Shown: piece by piece, positions 17,138-26,205 of the stretch
How positions within the stretch are numbered: position 1 is the first letter of the stretch
Layout: every line of letters starts with the position of its first letter
Assembly (NCBI GenBank): GCA_013286305.1
Contig: JABDFW010000016.1
Coordinates: 1-45,560, forward strand
Length of the DNA stretch: 45,560 nt
DNA from: Bacteroidota bacterium
Lineage (GTDB): Bacteria; Bacteroidota; Bacteroidia; Chitinophagales; Chitinophagaceae
Reading direction: 5' to 3'
Notes under the pieces: generated by a model
Seen by the model: the letters and a program-made list of their open reading frames with translations, nothing else
Database searches by the model: none
What the model was told of the DNA's origin: nothing
Translations under genes and position numbers: made by a program

Positions 17138-18322
17138 TTATTTAAATGCATTGAATCCCGTTACATCCATACCCGTGATTAACAAATGAATGTCGTGGGT
17201 GCCCTCATACGTCATTACACTTTCCAGGTTCATCATGTGGCGCATAATGCTGTATTCACCGGTTATTCCCATACCCCCAAGCATTTGGCGGGCATCACGG
17301 GCTATATTAGCAGCAATTTCGCAACTGTTTCGTTTGCCCATGCTTACCTGTTGCGGCGTTGCCCTACCCTCATTCATTAATACACCCAAACGCCACACCA
17401 GCAACTGCGCTTTAGTTATTTCGGTTATCATTTCTGCAAGCTTCTTTTGTTGGAGTTGAAAACCGCCAATCGGCCTGTCAAATTGTACGCGCTCTTTGCT
17501 GTAACGCAATGCTGTGTAGTAGCAATCCATTGCTGCGCCTAAAGCACCCCAGGCTATACCGTACCGGGCTTTTGTTAAGCAACCCAGCGGCCCTTTTAAC
17601 CCTTTTACATTGGGAAATATATTTTCCTTTGGCACCTTAACATCATGAAAAACAAGTTCACCTGTAGCGCTGGCACGTAAACTCCATTTCCCATGTGTAG
17701 TGGGCGTGGTAAACCCTTCCATACCACGTTCCAATATCATTCCTTTAATCACCCCATCTTCATCTTTAGCCCACACGACAGCCACCTGGGCGTAAGGCGC
17801 ATTGCTTATCCACATTTTAGCGCCATTGAGGATTACATGGTCGCCTGCATCTTTAATATTACTTAACATACTCGAGGGGTCACTTCCATGGTTTGGCTCA
17901 GTTAACCCAAAACAGCCTAACCATTCGCCGCTCGCCAGCCTTGGTAAATATTTAGTTCTCTGGTCTTCATTTCCATAAGCGTATATTGGGTACATTACCA
18001 GGCTGCCCTGCACGCTTGCCGTACTGCGTACCCCGCTGTCGCCGCGTTCCAGTTCCTGCATCATCAAGCCATAGCTTATATAATCAAGGCCACCGCCGCC
18101 ATATTCGTGTGGAATAGTCGGGCCAAAACATCCTAAATCCCCCATTTGTTTTACGATCTGTTGAGGAAACTCTGCCCTTTGTGCATAATCTTCAATAATG
18201 GGCGATATTTCTTTTTTCACATAATTGCGCACTGTTTCACGAACAAGCTTATGCTCGTCAGAAAGCAATTCGTCCAAAAGAAAATAATCGGGGGATTGAA
18301 ATAAGTCTGTCTTTACGGCCAT
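17138..18322 (-). CDS. gcdH: Acyl-CoA dehydrogenase, glutaryl-CoA dehydrogenase type
   Basis: FAD flavoprotein that oxidises and decarboxylates glutaryl-CoA to crotonyl-CoA in lysine/tryptophan breakdown. 394 residues. The catalytic base Glu373 is in the TYEGTHDIH motif, and Arg99 in SGVRSTASVQGSL matches the carboxylate-binding Arg that separates glutaryl-CoA dehydrogenases from other family members. FAD-binding segments CFGLTEPNHGSDP and KMWISNAPYA are present, and the C-terminal GGMGITGEYSIMRHMMN matches. It is the first gene of a minus-strand run gcdH-aroK-DUF423 but is separated from aroK by a palindromic repeat. It has a good promoter upstream. A kynureninase gene lies 2 kb away on the other strand; the two steps belong to related catabolism but not to one operon. 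Confidence 0.9.
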   Translation of the reverse strand: MAVKTDLFQSPDYFLLDELLSDEHKLVRETVRNYVKKEISPIIEDYAQRAEFPQQIVKQMGDLGCFGPTIPHEYGGGGLDYISYGLMMQELERGDSGVRSTASVQGSLVMYPIYAYGNEDQRTKYLPRLASGEWLGCFGLTEPNHGSDPSSMLSNIKDAGDHVILNGAKMWISNAPYAQVAVVWAKDEDGVIKGMILERGMEGFTTPTTHGKWSLRASATGELVFHDVKVPKENIFPNVKGLKGPLGCLTKARYGIAWGALGAAMDCYYTALRYSKERVQFDRPIGGFQLQQKKLAEMITEITKAQLLVWRLGVLMNEGRATPQQVSMGKRNSCEIAANIARDARQMLGGMGITGEYSIMRHMMNLESVMTYEGTHDIHLLITGMDVTGFNAFK

Positions 18323-18396
18323 ATGGTTGCATCTTTAAATTGACAATTTCTGAATTTATTGAGCTATTAGTATAACAACTTACAATTGTTAGCATG

Positions 18397-18426
18397 CAAA
18401 TTTACCCGGATAAGCCCACCTGCCAA
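18397..18426 (-). promoter_or_regulatory. Promoter of gcdH (TTG-N19-TAAATTTG)
   Basis: Minus strand: TTG at 18426-18424, 19-base spacer, TAAATTTG at 18404-18397, both elements matching the Bacteroidota consensus. The ATG is about 75 bases downstream. A TAACAA/TTGTTA inverted repeat at 18373-18378 and 18386-18391 lies at the expected start of transcription and could be an operator. Confidence 0.6.
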
Positions 18427-18462
18427 TTTTTTTCTAATTTTATTTTCAATTAAACATCAGCA

Positions 18463-18873
18463 ATGAAAAAGCCAACTGCCCTTATATTCTTTTTTGCTTT
18501 TGTTATGCTTGCCTGCGCCCAGGGCAAGAGTAATGAAGATAAAAAGCCTGAAGATACTATTAGAAAATATTATTTTGTAATGCTGGTCAAAGGGCCCAAC
18601 AGAAACCAGGATTCTGCCACTGCTGCTAAAATACAGGAAGGCCATATGGCTAACATTAGCCGTTTGTATAAAGCAGGCAAGCTTAAAGTGGCCGGCCCTT
18701 TTGGAGATGATGGCGACTGGCTGGGTATTTTTATTTTTGACTGTGATACACAGAACGAGCTGGAAGCATTATTAAAAACCGATCCCGCGATTGCCGCCGG
18801 AAGAATAAAATATGATATTCATCCATGGTACACTTCGCCAACTGGCAGCTTTAAGCCAGGGAAGCCGGGTTAA
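18463..18873 (+). CDS. YCII-domain lipoprotein
   Basis: 136-residue predicted lipoprotein: the N-terminus has a lipobox V-M-L-A-Cys18 after a hydrophobic stretch. The mature part (about residues 36-120) matches the YCII/YciI-like ferredoxin-type fold, with YYFVMLVKGPNR, a KIQEGHMANISRLYKAGKLKVAGPFGDDGDWLGIFIF core containing the conserved His and Asp of this family, and a C-terminal YDIHPWYT. Most YCII proteins are cytosolic; envelope anchoring is less usual. Function unknown. Divergent from gcdH. Confidence 0.82.
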   Translation: MKKPTALIFFFAFVMLACAQGKSNEDKKPEDTIRKYYFVMLVKGPNRNQDSATAAKIQEGHMANISRLYKAGKLKVAGPFGDDGDWLGIFIFDCDTQNELEALLKTDPAIAAGRIKYDIHPWYTSPTGSFKPGKPG

Positions 18874-18918
18874 TTCTCTAAAATCATCCCCGCTGTTCTG
18901 CCCACCCACCTTGAGCAA

Positions 18919-20016
18919 CTATTTAAAAAAATAAGAAATTCCTAAAACAGGGTAATGGGCAATCAATTCGTATGTCCAGTCGGCCTTTACCATGAAATTT
19001 TTTGTTATTGGACATTCAACCCCAAGGGAACCTGTAATACCGATGCCAAATTTAGTAGAACTTGGATAAGGGCCTGTAACATAATCCACCCCTCCTTCAA
19101 TGGTTTCAAGGTCAAGGCTTACACCGCCGCTTACGTAAGGTTGAACCACACCCTTCAAAAAATTATATTGAATGTTTAGAGGCACGCTTACAATATCAGT
19201 AACGGTTAAGCCCGGCACCTGTTCATTACCGGCATTTAGCTCAGTAAAGGTTTCTGAATGTTTCATGTAATTTATTCCAAAATTTAAGGAGCTTTTCGTG
19301 TCAATACCAGGAATTACATACCTAACCATAACCCTTCCGGTTACATCGTACTTATTACTGCCAAGCGTTATGCCGGCAACGTAGGCATAATATCTAAAAT
19401 ATCCGGGTGGTTTTTTATACAAAACCTGTGTCATGGCAGAGGGAGATACACACCTGTTCAAAGAATTTACAAAGGAAATTATATCGGATTTTGCGAAGGC
19501 CAGGTTATTTAATTCAGCCTTCAAACTCTCGCAATCGCGCGCAAAAAATAAAAGCTGGTTTTTATAATTACCCTGTGTTTCAACAACCCCGGTAACAGTA
19601 GTTTCATCATCATATAAAAGGAAAGTACTGTCCTTCTGATTCTTTATGGCAAAATATTGCCGGTCGTTTACAAGAAATGAAAAGAGCCTGTAGTAACCCG
19701 CCACAACATAATAAGCAAAAACATCAAAAGAACCGCCACCGGCATCGGCATAATGAGTCTTTTCATAGACGGCGCCATCAGTAAACCCAAATCCTTTAAT
19801 ATCAGTCGTTGTCATAAATTTTTGCTGATCGCCTGAAACCGCACTGGCAAACGAAACGCCCCTCATAAAATTTTTTTCTTCATCCTCTTTTACAAAGCCT
19901 TTTACTGTATCTCCCGTATTATTTACTATAAAACCAGGTTTATAGCTGAATTGGGCCTGGGCAATCACTAATGAGGGTAAAAAAACTGATAAAATAACCG
20001 ATCTGATAAATTTCAT
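18919..20016 (-). CDS. Outer-membrane beta-barrel family protein of unknown function
   Basis: 365 residues with a signal peptide (about 1-20, ending AQAQ). Residues about 20-190 form a soluble N-terminal region (GFIVNNTGDTVKGFVKEDEEKNFMRGV ... ) common in Bacteroidota surface proteins of unknown role. Residues about 200-365 show alternating amphipathic strands (YAYVAGITLGSNKYD, LNFGINYMKHSETF, VQPYVSGGVSLDLE, FGIGITGSLGVE) and a terminal aromatic residue (YFFK), consistent with an eight-stranded outer-membrane barrel of the porin-family/OMP type. No specific function can be given. Confidence 0.7.
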   Translation of the reverse strand: MKFIRSVILSVFLPSLVIAQAQFSYKPGFIVNNTGDTVKGFVKEDEEKNFMRGVSFASAVSGDQQKFMTTTDIKGFGFTDGAVYEKTHYADAGGGSFDVFAYYVVAGYYRLFSFLVNDRQYFAIKNQKDSTFLLYDDETTVTGVVETQGNYKNQLLFFARDCESLKAELNNLAFAKSDIISFVNSLNRCVSPSAMTQVLYKKPPGYFRYYAYVAGITLGSNKYDVTGRVMVRYVIPGIDTKSSLNFGINYMKHSETFTELNAGNEQVPGLTVTDIVSVPLNIQYNFLKGVVQPYVSGGVSLDLETIEGGVDYVTGPYPSSTKFGIGITGSLGVECPITKNFMVKADWTYELIAHYPVLGISYFFK

Positions 20017-20152
20017 GTAAGTTGGGTTTAAAGTTTGTCTAAATGCAATAAGTCGCTTTGGTTTTGCTTTCTTTTAATATTCAATTTTAGAAAGAATAAA
20101 TGACAGCAACAAATTTAAATCGCCTCTGGCTATCTTGCATCAAATTTGCCAA

Positions 20153-21415
20153 ATGAACCAGCATTTCGAAGCAACTGAATCTTTTGCTGAATCAATGGAT
20201 GAAAAAGATACGATTGCCGTCTATAAAAATGAATTTTATTTTCCACAGCATAACGGCAACAACACTATTTATTTTTGCGGGAATTCCCTGGGGTTGCAGC
20301 CAAAAAATGTAGAGGCTGCGATTAAAACAGAATTAGGAACGTGGCGAGACATTGCCATTGAAGGCTATTTTAAGGGCACCAACCCGTGGCTGCATTATCA
20401 CGAATATGTTACGCCATCGCTTGCAAAATTAACAGGCGCCAAGCCCGGTGAAGTAACCGTAATGAATACACTAACCGTAAATCTGCATTTGATGATGCTT
20501 AGTTTTTATAAACCCAATACAAAGCGTTATAAAATAATGATGGAAGCAGGCGCTTTTCCCTCTGACCAATATGCCATAGAAACGCAGGTAAAACATTATG
20601 GCCTGTTGCCCGAAGATGCCATTATTGAAATTGCGCCACGAACAGGAGAAAAGATAATAAGAGAAGAAGATATTCTTGCCGCTATAAATGAACAGAGGGA
20701 TACACTTGCATTGGTTGTGTTTGGGGGCATTAACTACTATACCGGACAGCTATTTGATATAAAAAGTATAACAGAAGCCGTACACAAAGCAGGGGCTGTT
20801 GCAGGTTGGGACCTCGCACACGTTACAGGTAATGTACCGTTGCAACTGCACGACTGGAATGTTGACTTTGCTGTTTGGTGCAGCTACAAATACCTGAATG
20901 CAGGGCCCGGTGCAATTGGCGGGGTGTTTATACACGAAAGGTATGCGTTTAATAATGATACACCAAGGCTTGCCGGCTGGTGGGGGAATGATGAAAAAAC
21001 AAGGTTTAAAATGGAAAAGGGCTTTATTGCAAAGCCTGACGCCAGTGGCTGGAACATAAGCACATCACAGGTGTTTAATACCGTGGCATTAAAAGCTTCC
21101 CTCGAATTATTTGACAGTGCAGGTATGGACAACTTAAGAGCTAAAAGTGTTTTATTAACCGGTTACCTTGAATTTCTATTACAACAATTAACTACTCTGC
21201 AATTTGAAATAATTACTCCCAAAGAACCAGAGCGGCGGGGTGCTCAATTGTGTTTATATTTTAGTGAAAAAGGCAAAGAGGTTCACCAAAAAATGATGGA
21301 CAGTGGAATTATAGTTGATTATCGTGAACCAGGCGTAATACGTGTTGCGCCTGCCCCGCTATATTGTTCATTTGAAGACGTGTTCCGCTTTTATGAGATA
21401 TTGTCTGAACTATGA
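20153..21415 (+). CDS. kynU: Kynureninase
   Basis: PLP enzyme that cleaves kynurenine (or 3-hydroxykynurenine) to anthranilate (or 3-hydroxyanthranilate) and alanine. 420 residues from the ATG at 20153; a TTG six codons upstream is in frame but weaker. Hallmarks: YFCGNSLGLQPK near the N-terminus, NTLTVNLHLMM, the aspartate segment VAGWDLAHVTGNVPLQLHDW, and the PLP lysine in CSYKYLNAGPGAIGG. The C-terminal DYREPGVIRVAPAPLYCSFEDV is typical. No other kynurenine-pathway gene is adjacent. A TATCTTGC at 20131-20138 could be a degenerate -7 box. Confidence 0.95.
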   Translation: MNQHFEATESFAESMDEKDTIAVYKNEFYFPQHNGNNTIYFCGNSLGLQPKNVEAAIKTELGTWRDIAIEGYFKGTNPWLHYHEYVTPSLAKLTGAKPGEVTVMNTLTVNLHLMMLSFYKPNTKRYKIMMEAGAFPSDQYAIETQVKHYGLLPEDAIIEIAPRTGEKIIREEDILAAINEQRDTLALVVFGGINYYTGQLFDIKSITEAVHKAGAVAGWDLAHVTGNVPLQLHDWNVDFAVWCSYKYLNAGPGAIGGVFIHERYAFNNDTPRLAGWWGNDEKTRFKMEKGFIAKPDASGWNISTSQVFNTVALKASLELFDSAGMDNLRAKSVLLTGYLEFLLQQLTTLQFEIITPKEPERRGAQLCLYFSEKGKEVHQKMMDSGIIVDYREPGVIRVAPAPLYCSFEDVFRFYEILSEL

Positions 21416-21416
21416 T

Positions 21417-21436
21417 CCTGCCTATCGTCAGGCAGG
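21417..21436. repeat. Palindromic repeat CCTGCCT-N6-AGGCAGG
   Basis: 7-bp perfect inverted repeat right behind the kynU stop codon. Similar CCTGCC...GGCAGG palindromes are common intergenic repeats in Bacteroidota. There is no T-tract, so a terminator role is weak. Confidence 0.5.
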
Positions 21437-21536
21437 TTGGGTGGATTTTTTAGATGTAAAGATTATGAAGAATGTTTGCAATTGTCCAAATACAAATCCT
21501 CACAATCCAATTAATCCCTCAAAATCTCCGTTCTGA

Positions 21537-22736
21537 TTATTCGTTTATAGCTGCTATGCCCGGCAACACTTTTCCTTCAAAATATTCCAGCATGGCTCCC
21601 CCGCCTGTGCTTACATAGCTTACCTTATCTGCAAAGCCAAATTGATTAACTGCAGCAACACTGTCACCGCCGCCTACTAAACTAAAAGCGCCATTTTCGG
21701 TAGCTTTGGCCACAGCGGTTGCAATGGTTTTTGTTCCGTGCTGAAATTTTTCCATTTCAAACACGCCCATTGGCCCGTTCCACAATATGGTTTTAGAATT
21801 TTTTATAACGTGGCTAAAAGTTTCACAAGCCATTTCACCAATATCAAGCCCCATCCATCCATCAGGAATATTATTACTTAAAGAAGTGGAAATATTTGCA
21901 TCTGCGGCAAACTTATCGGCAATAATAGAATCGTTTGGCAAATGAATACATACTCCTTTTGCCATCGCCTTTTCTAAAATTTCTTTAGCCTTATCCAGGC
22001 GGTCATTTTCACACAAAGAATTGCCGATCTGGCCGCCTTCCGCCTTGTAAAAGGTATAGGCCATACCGCCGCCGATTATTATATCAGTTGCTCTTTCTAA
22101 CAGGTTTTCTAAAATTAATATCTTATCGCTCACTTTTGCACCACCGATAATAGCAGTAAAAGGCTTTTCATTTGCATGTAACACTTTTTCAGCGCTGCTA
22201 ACTTCCCCTTCCATCACCAGGCCAAACATCTTTTTATCGCCGGGGAAGAATTTTGCAATTACTGCCGTAGAAGCATGCGCACGGTGTGCTGTTCCAAAAG
22301 CATCATTCACATAGACATCGCCAAGCTGGCTCAATTTTTCAGCGAATGCCTCATCCCCTTTCTCTTCCTGCTTATAAAACCGGAGGTTCTCCAATAACAA
22401 TACTTCGCCCGGTTTGAGAGCAGCGGCCTTTTCTACAGCCTCTTCACCAATACAATCATTTGCAAACTGCACATTAATGCCCCCAAGTAATTCACTCAAA
22501 TGCTTTACCAGGTGTTTTAATGATGATTTTTCTTCGGGGCCGTCTTTGGGGCGGCCAAGATGACTCATTAATATAACGCTGCCGCCGTCCTTTAAAATTT
22601 TTTGAATAGTTGGTATTGTTGCACGCATACGGTTATCATCGGTGATAGCAAATGTTTGCTTATCCAGCGGTACGTTAAAATCAACGCGTATCAGTGCTTT
22701 TTGCCCAGCGAAGTTGTGGTCGGAGAATTTACTCAT
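21537..22736 (-). CDS. pgk: Phosphoglycerate kinase
   Basis: Glycolytic/gluconeogenic kinase interconverting 1,3-bisphosphoglycerate + ADP and 3-phosphoglycerate + ATP. 399 residues, standard for bacteria. Signatures: RVDFNVPLD at the N-terminus, [10 protein letters not shown] (substrate Arg), [24 protein letters not shown] in the hinge region, [10 protein letters not shown], and the C-terminal nucleotide loop [11 protein letters not shown]. It lies downstream of gap on the same strand across 209 bases that contain a palindromic repeat, a usual glycolytic pairing. Confidence 0.97.
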   Translation of the reverse strand: MSKFSDHNFAGQKALIRVDFNVPLDKQTFAITDDNRMRATIPTIQKILKDGGSVILMSHLGRPKDGPEEKSSLKHLVKHLSELLGGINVQFANDCIGEEAVEKAAALKPGEVLLLENLRFYKQEEKGDEAFAEKLSQLGDVYVNDAFGTAHRAHASTAVIAKFFPGDKKMFGLVMEGEVSSAEKVLHANEKPFTAIIGGAKVSDKILILENLLERATDIIIGGGMAYTFYKAEGGQIGNSLCENDRLDKAKEILEKAMAKGVCIHLPNDSIIADKFAADANISTSLSNNIPDGWMGLDIGEMACETFSHVIKNSKTILWNGPMGVFEMEKFQHGTKTIATAVAKATENGAFSLVGGGDSVAAVNQFGFADKVSYVSTGGGAMLEYFEGKVLPGIAAINE

Positions 22737-22774
22737 CGGGGGTAATATTTTTAGGTTAATTTATCTAAATAAAA

Positions 22775-22861
22775 AACCACAAATAACACTAAAACTTTAC
22801 AAAGTACACCAAGAAAAAAATCTTTGTGTCCCTTGCCTCATGCTTTGTGTGCTTTGCAGTT
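22775..22861. repeat. Imperfect palindromic intergenic repeat (AACCACAAA...CTTTGCAGTT)
   Basis: The block starts AACCACAAATAACAC and ends GTGTGCTTTGCAGTT; the two ends are imperfect reverse complements (about 13 of 20 positions). It belongs to the type of AACCACAAAG-like elements common in this phylum and appears to be a decayed copy between gap and pgk. Confidence 0.45.
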
Positions 22862-22945
22862 AAAATAGTTCAGCTTTATTATGCAGTACAAGTGTGTGAC
22901 ACAACAGCAGCTAAATTATTATTCTGCTGCCCGTCACCCAATAAA

Positions 22946-23959
22946 TTACTTGCTTATCAAGCCTGCCAAGTGGTGTACTGTGCGTACCAACTGGCTTACA
23001 TAGCTCATCTCATTATCGTACCAGCTAACTACCTTTACTAATTGTTTGTCGCCAACGGTAAGTACCTTAGTTTGGGTAGCATCAAACAGTGAACCAAAAT
23101 GCGTACCTATAACATCACTGCTTACAATTTCATCTTCGGTATAACCAAAACTTTCGTTGCTGGCAGCTTTCATAGCGGCATTTATTTCGTCTGCGGTTAC
23201 TTTTTTGGTAACGGTAGCGGTTAACTCAGTAACAGAACCTGTAATAACAGGCACACGCTGTGCGCTGCCATCCAGCTTGCCTTTTAACTCAGGTAATACA
23301 AGGCCAATTGCTTTTGCAGCACCTGTGCTGTTAGGTACAATGTTAGCAGCGGCGGCCCTGGCACGGCGAAGGTCGCCTTTAGCATGTGGTGCATCAAGCG
23401 TATTCTGGTCGTTAGTATATGCGTGAATGGTGGTCATTATACCCATTTCAATGCTAAAATTGTCATTCAGCGTTTTTGCCATTGGTGCCAAACAGTTAGT
23501 GGTGCACGATGCGCAGGAAATAACAGTTTCGCTGCCATCGAGTATGGCATGGTTTACATTAAATACAATTGTTTTAAGATCGCCTGTAGCAGGTGCCGAG
23601 ATCACGACCCTTTTTGCGCCCGCTTTAAGATGCAATTCAGCCTTTGCTTTGTCTGTGAAAAAGCCGGTGCTTTCAATTACCACATCAACATCATGATCGC
23701 CCCATGGAATTTGAGCGGGGTCTTTTTGTGCATATATTTTTACTTCGCTGCCGTCAACTATAATAGAATTTTCCGTGCTGGTTACCTCGCCATGAAAGCG
23801 GCCCTGAGCACTATCGTACTTTAATAAATGTGCTAAAACTTTAGGGCTGGTAAGATCATTTATAGCCACTACATCAATGCCTTCCATATTGTGTATTTGC
23901 CTGAAAACCAAACGGCCAATTCGGCCAAAGCCATTAATGGCTACTTTTACTGTGCTCAT
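22946..23959 (-). CDS. gap: Glyceraldehyde-3-phosphate dehydrogenase, type I, NAD-dependent
   Basis: Homotetrameric glycolytic dehydrogenase, 337 residues. N-terminal Rossmann motif INGFGRIGR (8-16), Asp35 in AINDL, which favours NAD over NADP, catalytic Cys152 in [12 protein letters not shown], His in [10 protein letters not shown], and C-terminal [15 protein letters not shown]. It is the first gene of the gap-pgk pair on the minus strand. A TAAATTTG box lies 32 bases before the ATG. Confidence 0.97.
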   Translation of the reverse strand: MSTVKVAINGFGRIGRLVFRQIHNMEGIDVVAINDLTSPKVLAHLLKYDSAQGRFHGEVTSTENSIIVDGSEVKIYAQKDPAQIPWGDHDVDVVIESTGFFTDKAKAELHLKAGAKRVVISAPATGDLKTIVFNVNHAILDGSETVISCASCTTNCLAPMAKTLNDNFSIEMGIMTTIHAYTNDQNTLDAPHAKGDLRRARAAAANIVPNSTGAAKAIGLVLPELKGKLDGSAQRVPVITGSVTELTATVTKKVTADEINAAMKAASNESFGYTEDEIVSSDVIGTHFGSLFDATQTKVLTVGDKQLVKVVSWYDNEMSYVSQLVRTVHHLAGLISK

Positions 23960-23990
23960 AATTATGATTTATATTTTTTAAAAAGCACCG

Positions 23991-23998
23991 CAAATTTA
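23991..23998 (-). promoter_or_regulatory. -7 box (TAAATTTG) of gap
   Basis: Perfect TAnnTTTG on the minus strand, 32 bases upstream of the gap ATG. No TTG at 19-20 bases, so the -33 element is not supported. Confidence 0.4.
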
Positions 23999-24162
23999 CG
24001 ACGATTACGCCACAAAACTGCTATTAATTTTATAATAACGGCTACGGCATTTCATGGCAGCATTGGTTGCACCGCACTCACTTTGTGGTTCTGTAACCCT
24101 CACCAGCATTGATATTTCAGGCAAAAACGGCATCCATTAGAACCTGTAAAAGCAAAAAAATT

Positions 24163-24192
24163 TTGCGATAAGGCAAATGGAGGCTATTTTTG
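24163..24192 (+). promoter_or_regulatory. Promoter of tRNA-Glu (TTG-N19-TATTTTTG)
   Basis: TTG at 24163-24165, 19-base spacer, TATTTTTG at 24185-24192: both elements match the Bacteroidota consensus. The tRNA begins 19 bases downstream, a normal leader. Confidence 0.65.
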
Positions 24193-24210
24193 CGCTCCCA
24201 ATAAACGAAC

Positions 24211-24282
24211 GGCCGGTTCGTCTATCGGCTAGGACATCTCCCTTTCACGGAGGAAAGACGGGTTCGACTCCCGTACCGGCTA
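24211..24282 (+). tRNA. tRNA-Glu (anticodon TTC)
   Basis: 72-nt cloverleaf. The acceptor GGCCGGT pairs with ACCGGCT (terminal G-U), discriminator A at 24282. The anticodon stem TCTCC (24237-24241) pairs with GGAGG (24249-24253) around the loop CTTTCAC, so the anticodon is TTC (24244-24246). The T arm contains GGTTCGACTCC. The 3' CCA is not encoded. It has its own promoter and terminator. Confidence 0.96.
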
Positions 24283-24302
24283 CAGGAAAAGGTATAGGTT
24301 TT

Positions 24303-24340
24303 AAAAAGGTTGCTCCCATAAAGGGCAGCCTTTTTTCTTT
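24303..24340 (+). terminator. Intrinsic terminator of tRNA-Glu
   Basis: Stem AAAAAGGTTGC (24303-24313) with GCAGCCTTTTT (24325-24335), one G-T pair, 11-base loop, then a long T-rich tract. Confidence 0.8.
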
Positions 24341-24410
24341 TTACGTTATATGAAGACAGGAAGCGGTTGCATAAAGAAAATAAAAATGTGATGAATGTAT
24401 AAATGTGCTG

Positions 24411-24441
24411 CTGACACTTATTTATAAAACAATTACTTTTG
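24411..24441 (+). promoter_or_regulatory. Putative promoter of an unassigned structured RNA
   Basis: CTG (one base off TTG) at 24411-24413, 20-base spacer, perfect TACTTTTG at 24434-24441. No ORF follows; a structured, terminated stretch does. Confidence 0.4.
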
Positions 24442-24447
24442 CCTCTG

Positions 24448-24700
24448 TGCTCTATTGAATTTTATCGTTTTTGCCTGAAATGCGGGCTAAACCTACGATT
24501 GTTTGCTTTGATTGATCCAGTTTATTCTCCCCTATAAGGAGTTGGGTTAGTGAAAGAAAATGATATAAGCTTTAGCTGGTATTTCGGGCAAATTCTTTTT
24601 AAAGCTGTTCAAGGTTTTTTAAAAAATATTAACTCGTTTGATATTGTCCTCAAGCGGACAAGTTTGGTTGAGGGGGTAATTTCCATTACCCCCAATTTTT
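24448..24700 (+). ncRNA. Candidate structured non-coding RNA downstream of tRNA-Glu
   Basis: A stretch of about 250 bases without a credible ORF. The segment 24470-24491 pairs with 24571-24592 over 22 positions with a single G-G mismatch: 14 pairs, the mismatch, then 7 pairs. Three of these pairs are G-U, allowed only in the plus-strand transcript (they would be A-C on the minus strand). A plus-strand intrinsic terminator (24672-24700) closes the region and a -7 box TACTTTTG (24434-24441) opens it, all on the same strand. A small hairpin TTGTCC/GGACAA (24644-24661) precedes the terminator. A competing partial helix (24487-24496 with 24541-24550) is possible. The 5' end is guessed from the promoter. 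I cannot assign it to a known class; a long helix with an internal region recalls 6S-type RNAs, but this is not shown. Confidence 0.45.
24672..24700 (+). terminator. Plus-strand intrinsic terminator with no annotated gene upstream
   Basis: Perfect 9-bp stem GGGGGTAAT (24672-24680) with ATTACCCCC (24685-24693), TTCC loop, then AATTTTTTAT. On the minus strand the hairpin is not followed by T residues, so it serves plus-strand transcription, not the MBL gene. Its last base touches the stop codon of the minus-strand MBL gene. Confidence 0.75.
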
Positions 24701-26106
24701 TATATTTCTAACCCAAAAACTTCATGCAATTCAGGCACCTGCACATCTTTAAACCCTTTCTTCAATAATCTGCGCTGAAATTCCTGTTGCACATCATATT
24801 CACCATGCACTATAAACAATGTTTTTACAAGTGCGGCATCCTGGCATGCAAGGAATTGGGAAAGGTCGTTATAATCCCCATGTGCACTCATGCTGCGCAT
24901 TACACCTACTTCTGCCTGCACCTTATAGTATTCTCCAAATATGCGTACTTGTTTTGCACCGTTCATTAATTGGCCACCTAACGAATGGGGCTCGCAGTAA
25001 CCAACAATAAGTATGGTATTATTATGATCGCTTATATTGTTGAGTATATGGTGCTTAACTCTTCCGGCATCTGCCATGCCGCTTGCAGATATAATAACAC
25101 AAGGCTGGTGAAGGTCATTCAGGGCCTTGCTTTCTTCAACTGTTTTAATAAATGTCAGGCCATCAAAATCAAATGGGTCTTTATCTGTTTCAAGTAATTT
25201 TTTAATTGTTTTATTAAAATTCTCCGGGTGGTTTTTCACTACATCAGTAGCTTCTTTACTTAAGGGGCTATCTACAAATACAGGCACTTTGGGCAGGGAG
25301 TTTTCAATACTTAGCTGGTTAAGAAAATATAACAGTTCCTGCGTTCTTCCCACGCTAAAAGCAGGAATAATAAGTTTGCCCTTCTTTTCAACACATGTTT
25401 TGTTAACCCATTGCAGCAATTGGCCGGGAGTATTTAGTATATCTTCATGCAGGCTGCTGCCATAAGTACTTTCGATTACTACGTAATCTGCCTGAGGAAA
25501 TACATCAGGAGACCGGAGGATAATATCGCCATACCGCCCAACGTCCCCGCTAAAGCTTATTTGAGTGGTTTTACCATTTTCTGTTATGCGCACGTGCACG
25601 GCAGCGCTGCCAATTATGTGCCCGGCATCGGTGTATAGTACCTGCAGCCCTTTTTCTATTTCAAACCATTGCCCGTATGATACTGGGGTTAATAAAGGAA
25701 AAGCCGCTTTAGCATCTTCAATAGTATATAAAGGTTCTAATGGAGGCTGCCCCTGCTTAGCTCTTTTTTTATTGATGAAACGAATATCATCCCGTTGAAT
25801 TTCCGCGGAATCCAGCAATAAAACCTCTGCAAGGTCTTTGGTGGCAGGGGTACAAAATATTTTTCCGGTAAACCCTTCCTTTACCAATTTGGGTACCAGC
25901 CCGCAATGATCAATATGGGCATGGGAAAGCAACAGGTATTTAATTTCTTTAGCATTAAAACCAAACTGGGCATTAAGTGTATCCGTATCCTTACCCAATC
26001 CCTGGAAAAGGCCGCAGTCAAATAAAAATTTAGTACCATTATCAAGTGTTACCAAATGTTTAGAACCTGTAACTGTTCGGGCAGCACCATGGAAAGCAAT
26101 CTTCAT
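24700..26106 (-). CDS. MBL-fold metallohydrolase with beta-CASP and RMMBL domains (RNA-processing type)
   Basis: 468-residue cytosolic protein of the CPSF-73/RNase J-like metallo-beta-lactamase group. The zinc motif HAHIDH (in LLLSHAHIDHCGLVPKL, about residues 61-66) and a further ligand region DAGHIIGSAAVHV are present, as is the SGDVGRYG strand. The beta-CASP insert starts around IIPAFSVGRTQELLYFL and contains VFVDSPLSKEATDVV and CVIISASGMADAGRVKHHI; the C-terminal RMMBL part has MSAHGDYNDL and IVHGEYDVQQEFQRRLL. An RNA endonuclease/exonuclease role is inferred from the family. Monocistronic. Confidence 0.9.
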   Translation of the reverse strand: MKIAFHGAARTVTGSKHLVTLDNGTKFLFDCGLFQGLGKDTDTLNAQFGFNAKEIKYLLLSHAHIDHCGLVPKLVKEGFTGKIFCTPATKDLAEVLLLDSAEIQRDDIRFINKKRAKQGQPPLEPLYTIEDAKAAFPLLTPVSYGQWFEIEKGLQVLYTDAGHIIGSAAVHVRITENGKTTQISFSGDVGRYGDIILRSPDVFPQADYVVIESTYGSSLHEDILNTPGQLLQWVNKTCVEKKGKLIIPAFSVGRTQELLYFLNQLSIENSLPKVPVFVDSPLSKEATDVVKNHPENFNKTIKKLLETDKDPFDFDGLTFIKTVEESKALNDLHQPCVIISASGMADAGRVKHHILNNISDHNNTILIVGYCEPHSLGGQLMNGAKQVRIFGEYYKVQAEVGVMRSMSAHGDYNDLSQFLACQDAALVKTLFIVHGEYDVQQEFQRRLLKKGFKDVQVPELHEVFGLEI

Positions 26107-26205
26107 TATTATTGATTTACAGTTTAAAGATATAGTATATACTTATGCACATTTATTTATTATATTAAAAAAACTTAGTAACTTATGCTTCTAAAACCTG
26201 GTGTT

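Noticed and set aside
20135-20152. TTG start of kynureninase six codons upstream of the ATG
   Set aside because: The ATG at 20153 gives a normal family length, and the extra residues add nothing conserved.
24349-24390. Short ORF behind the tRNA terminator
   Set aside because: Only 13 codons, no ribosome-binding site, A-rich.
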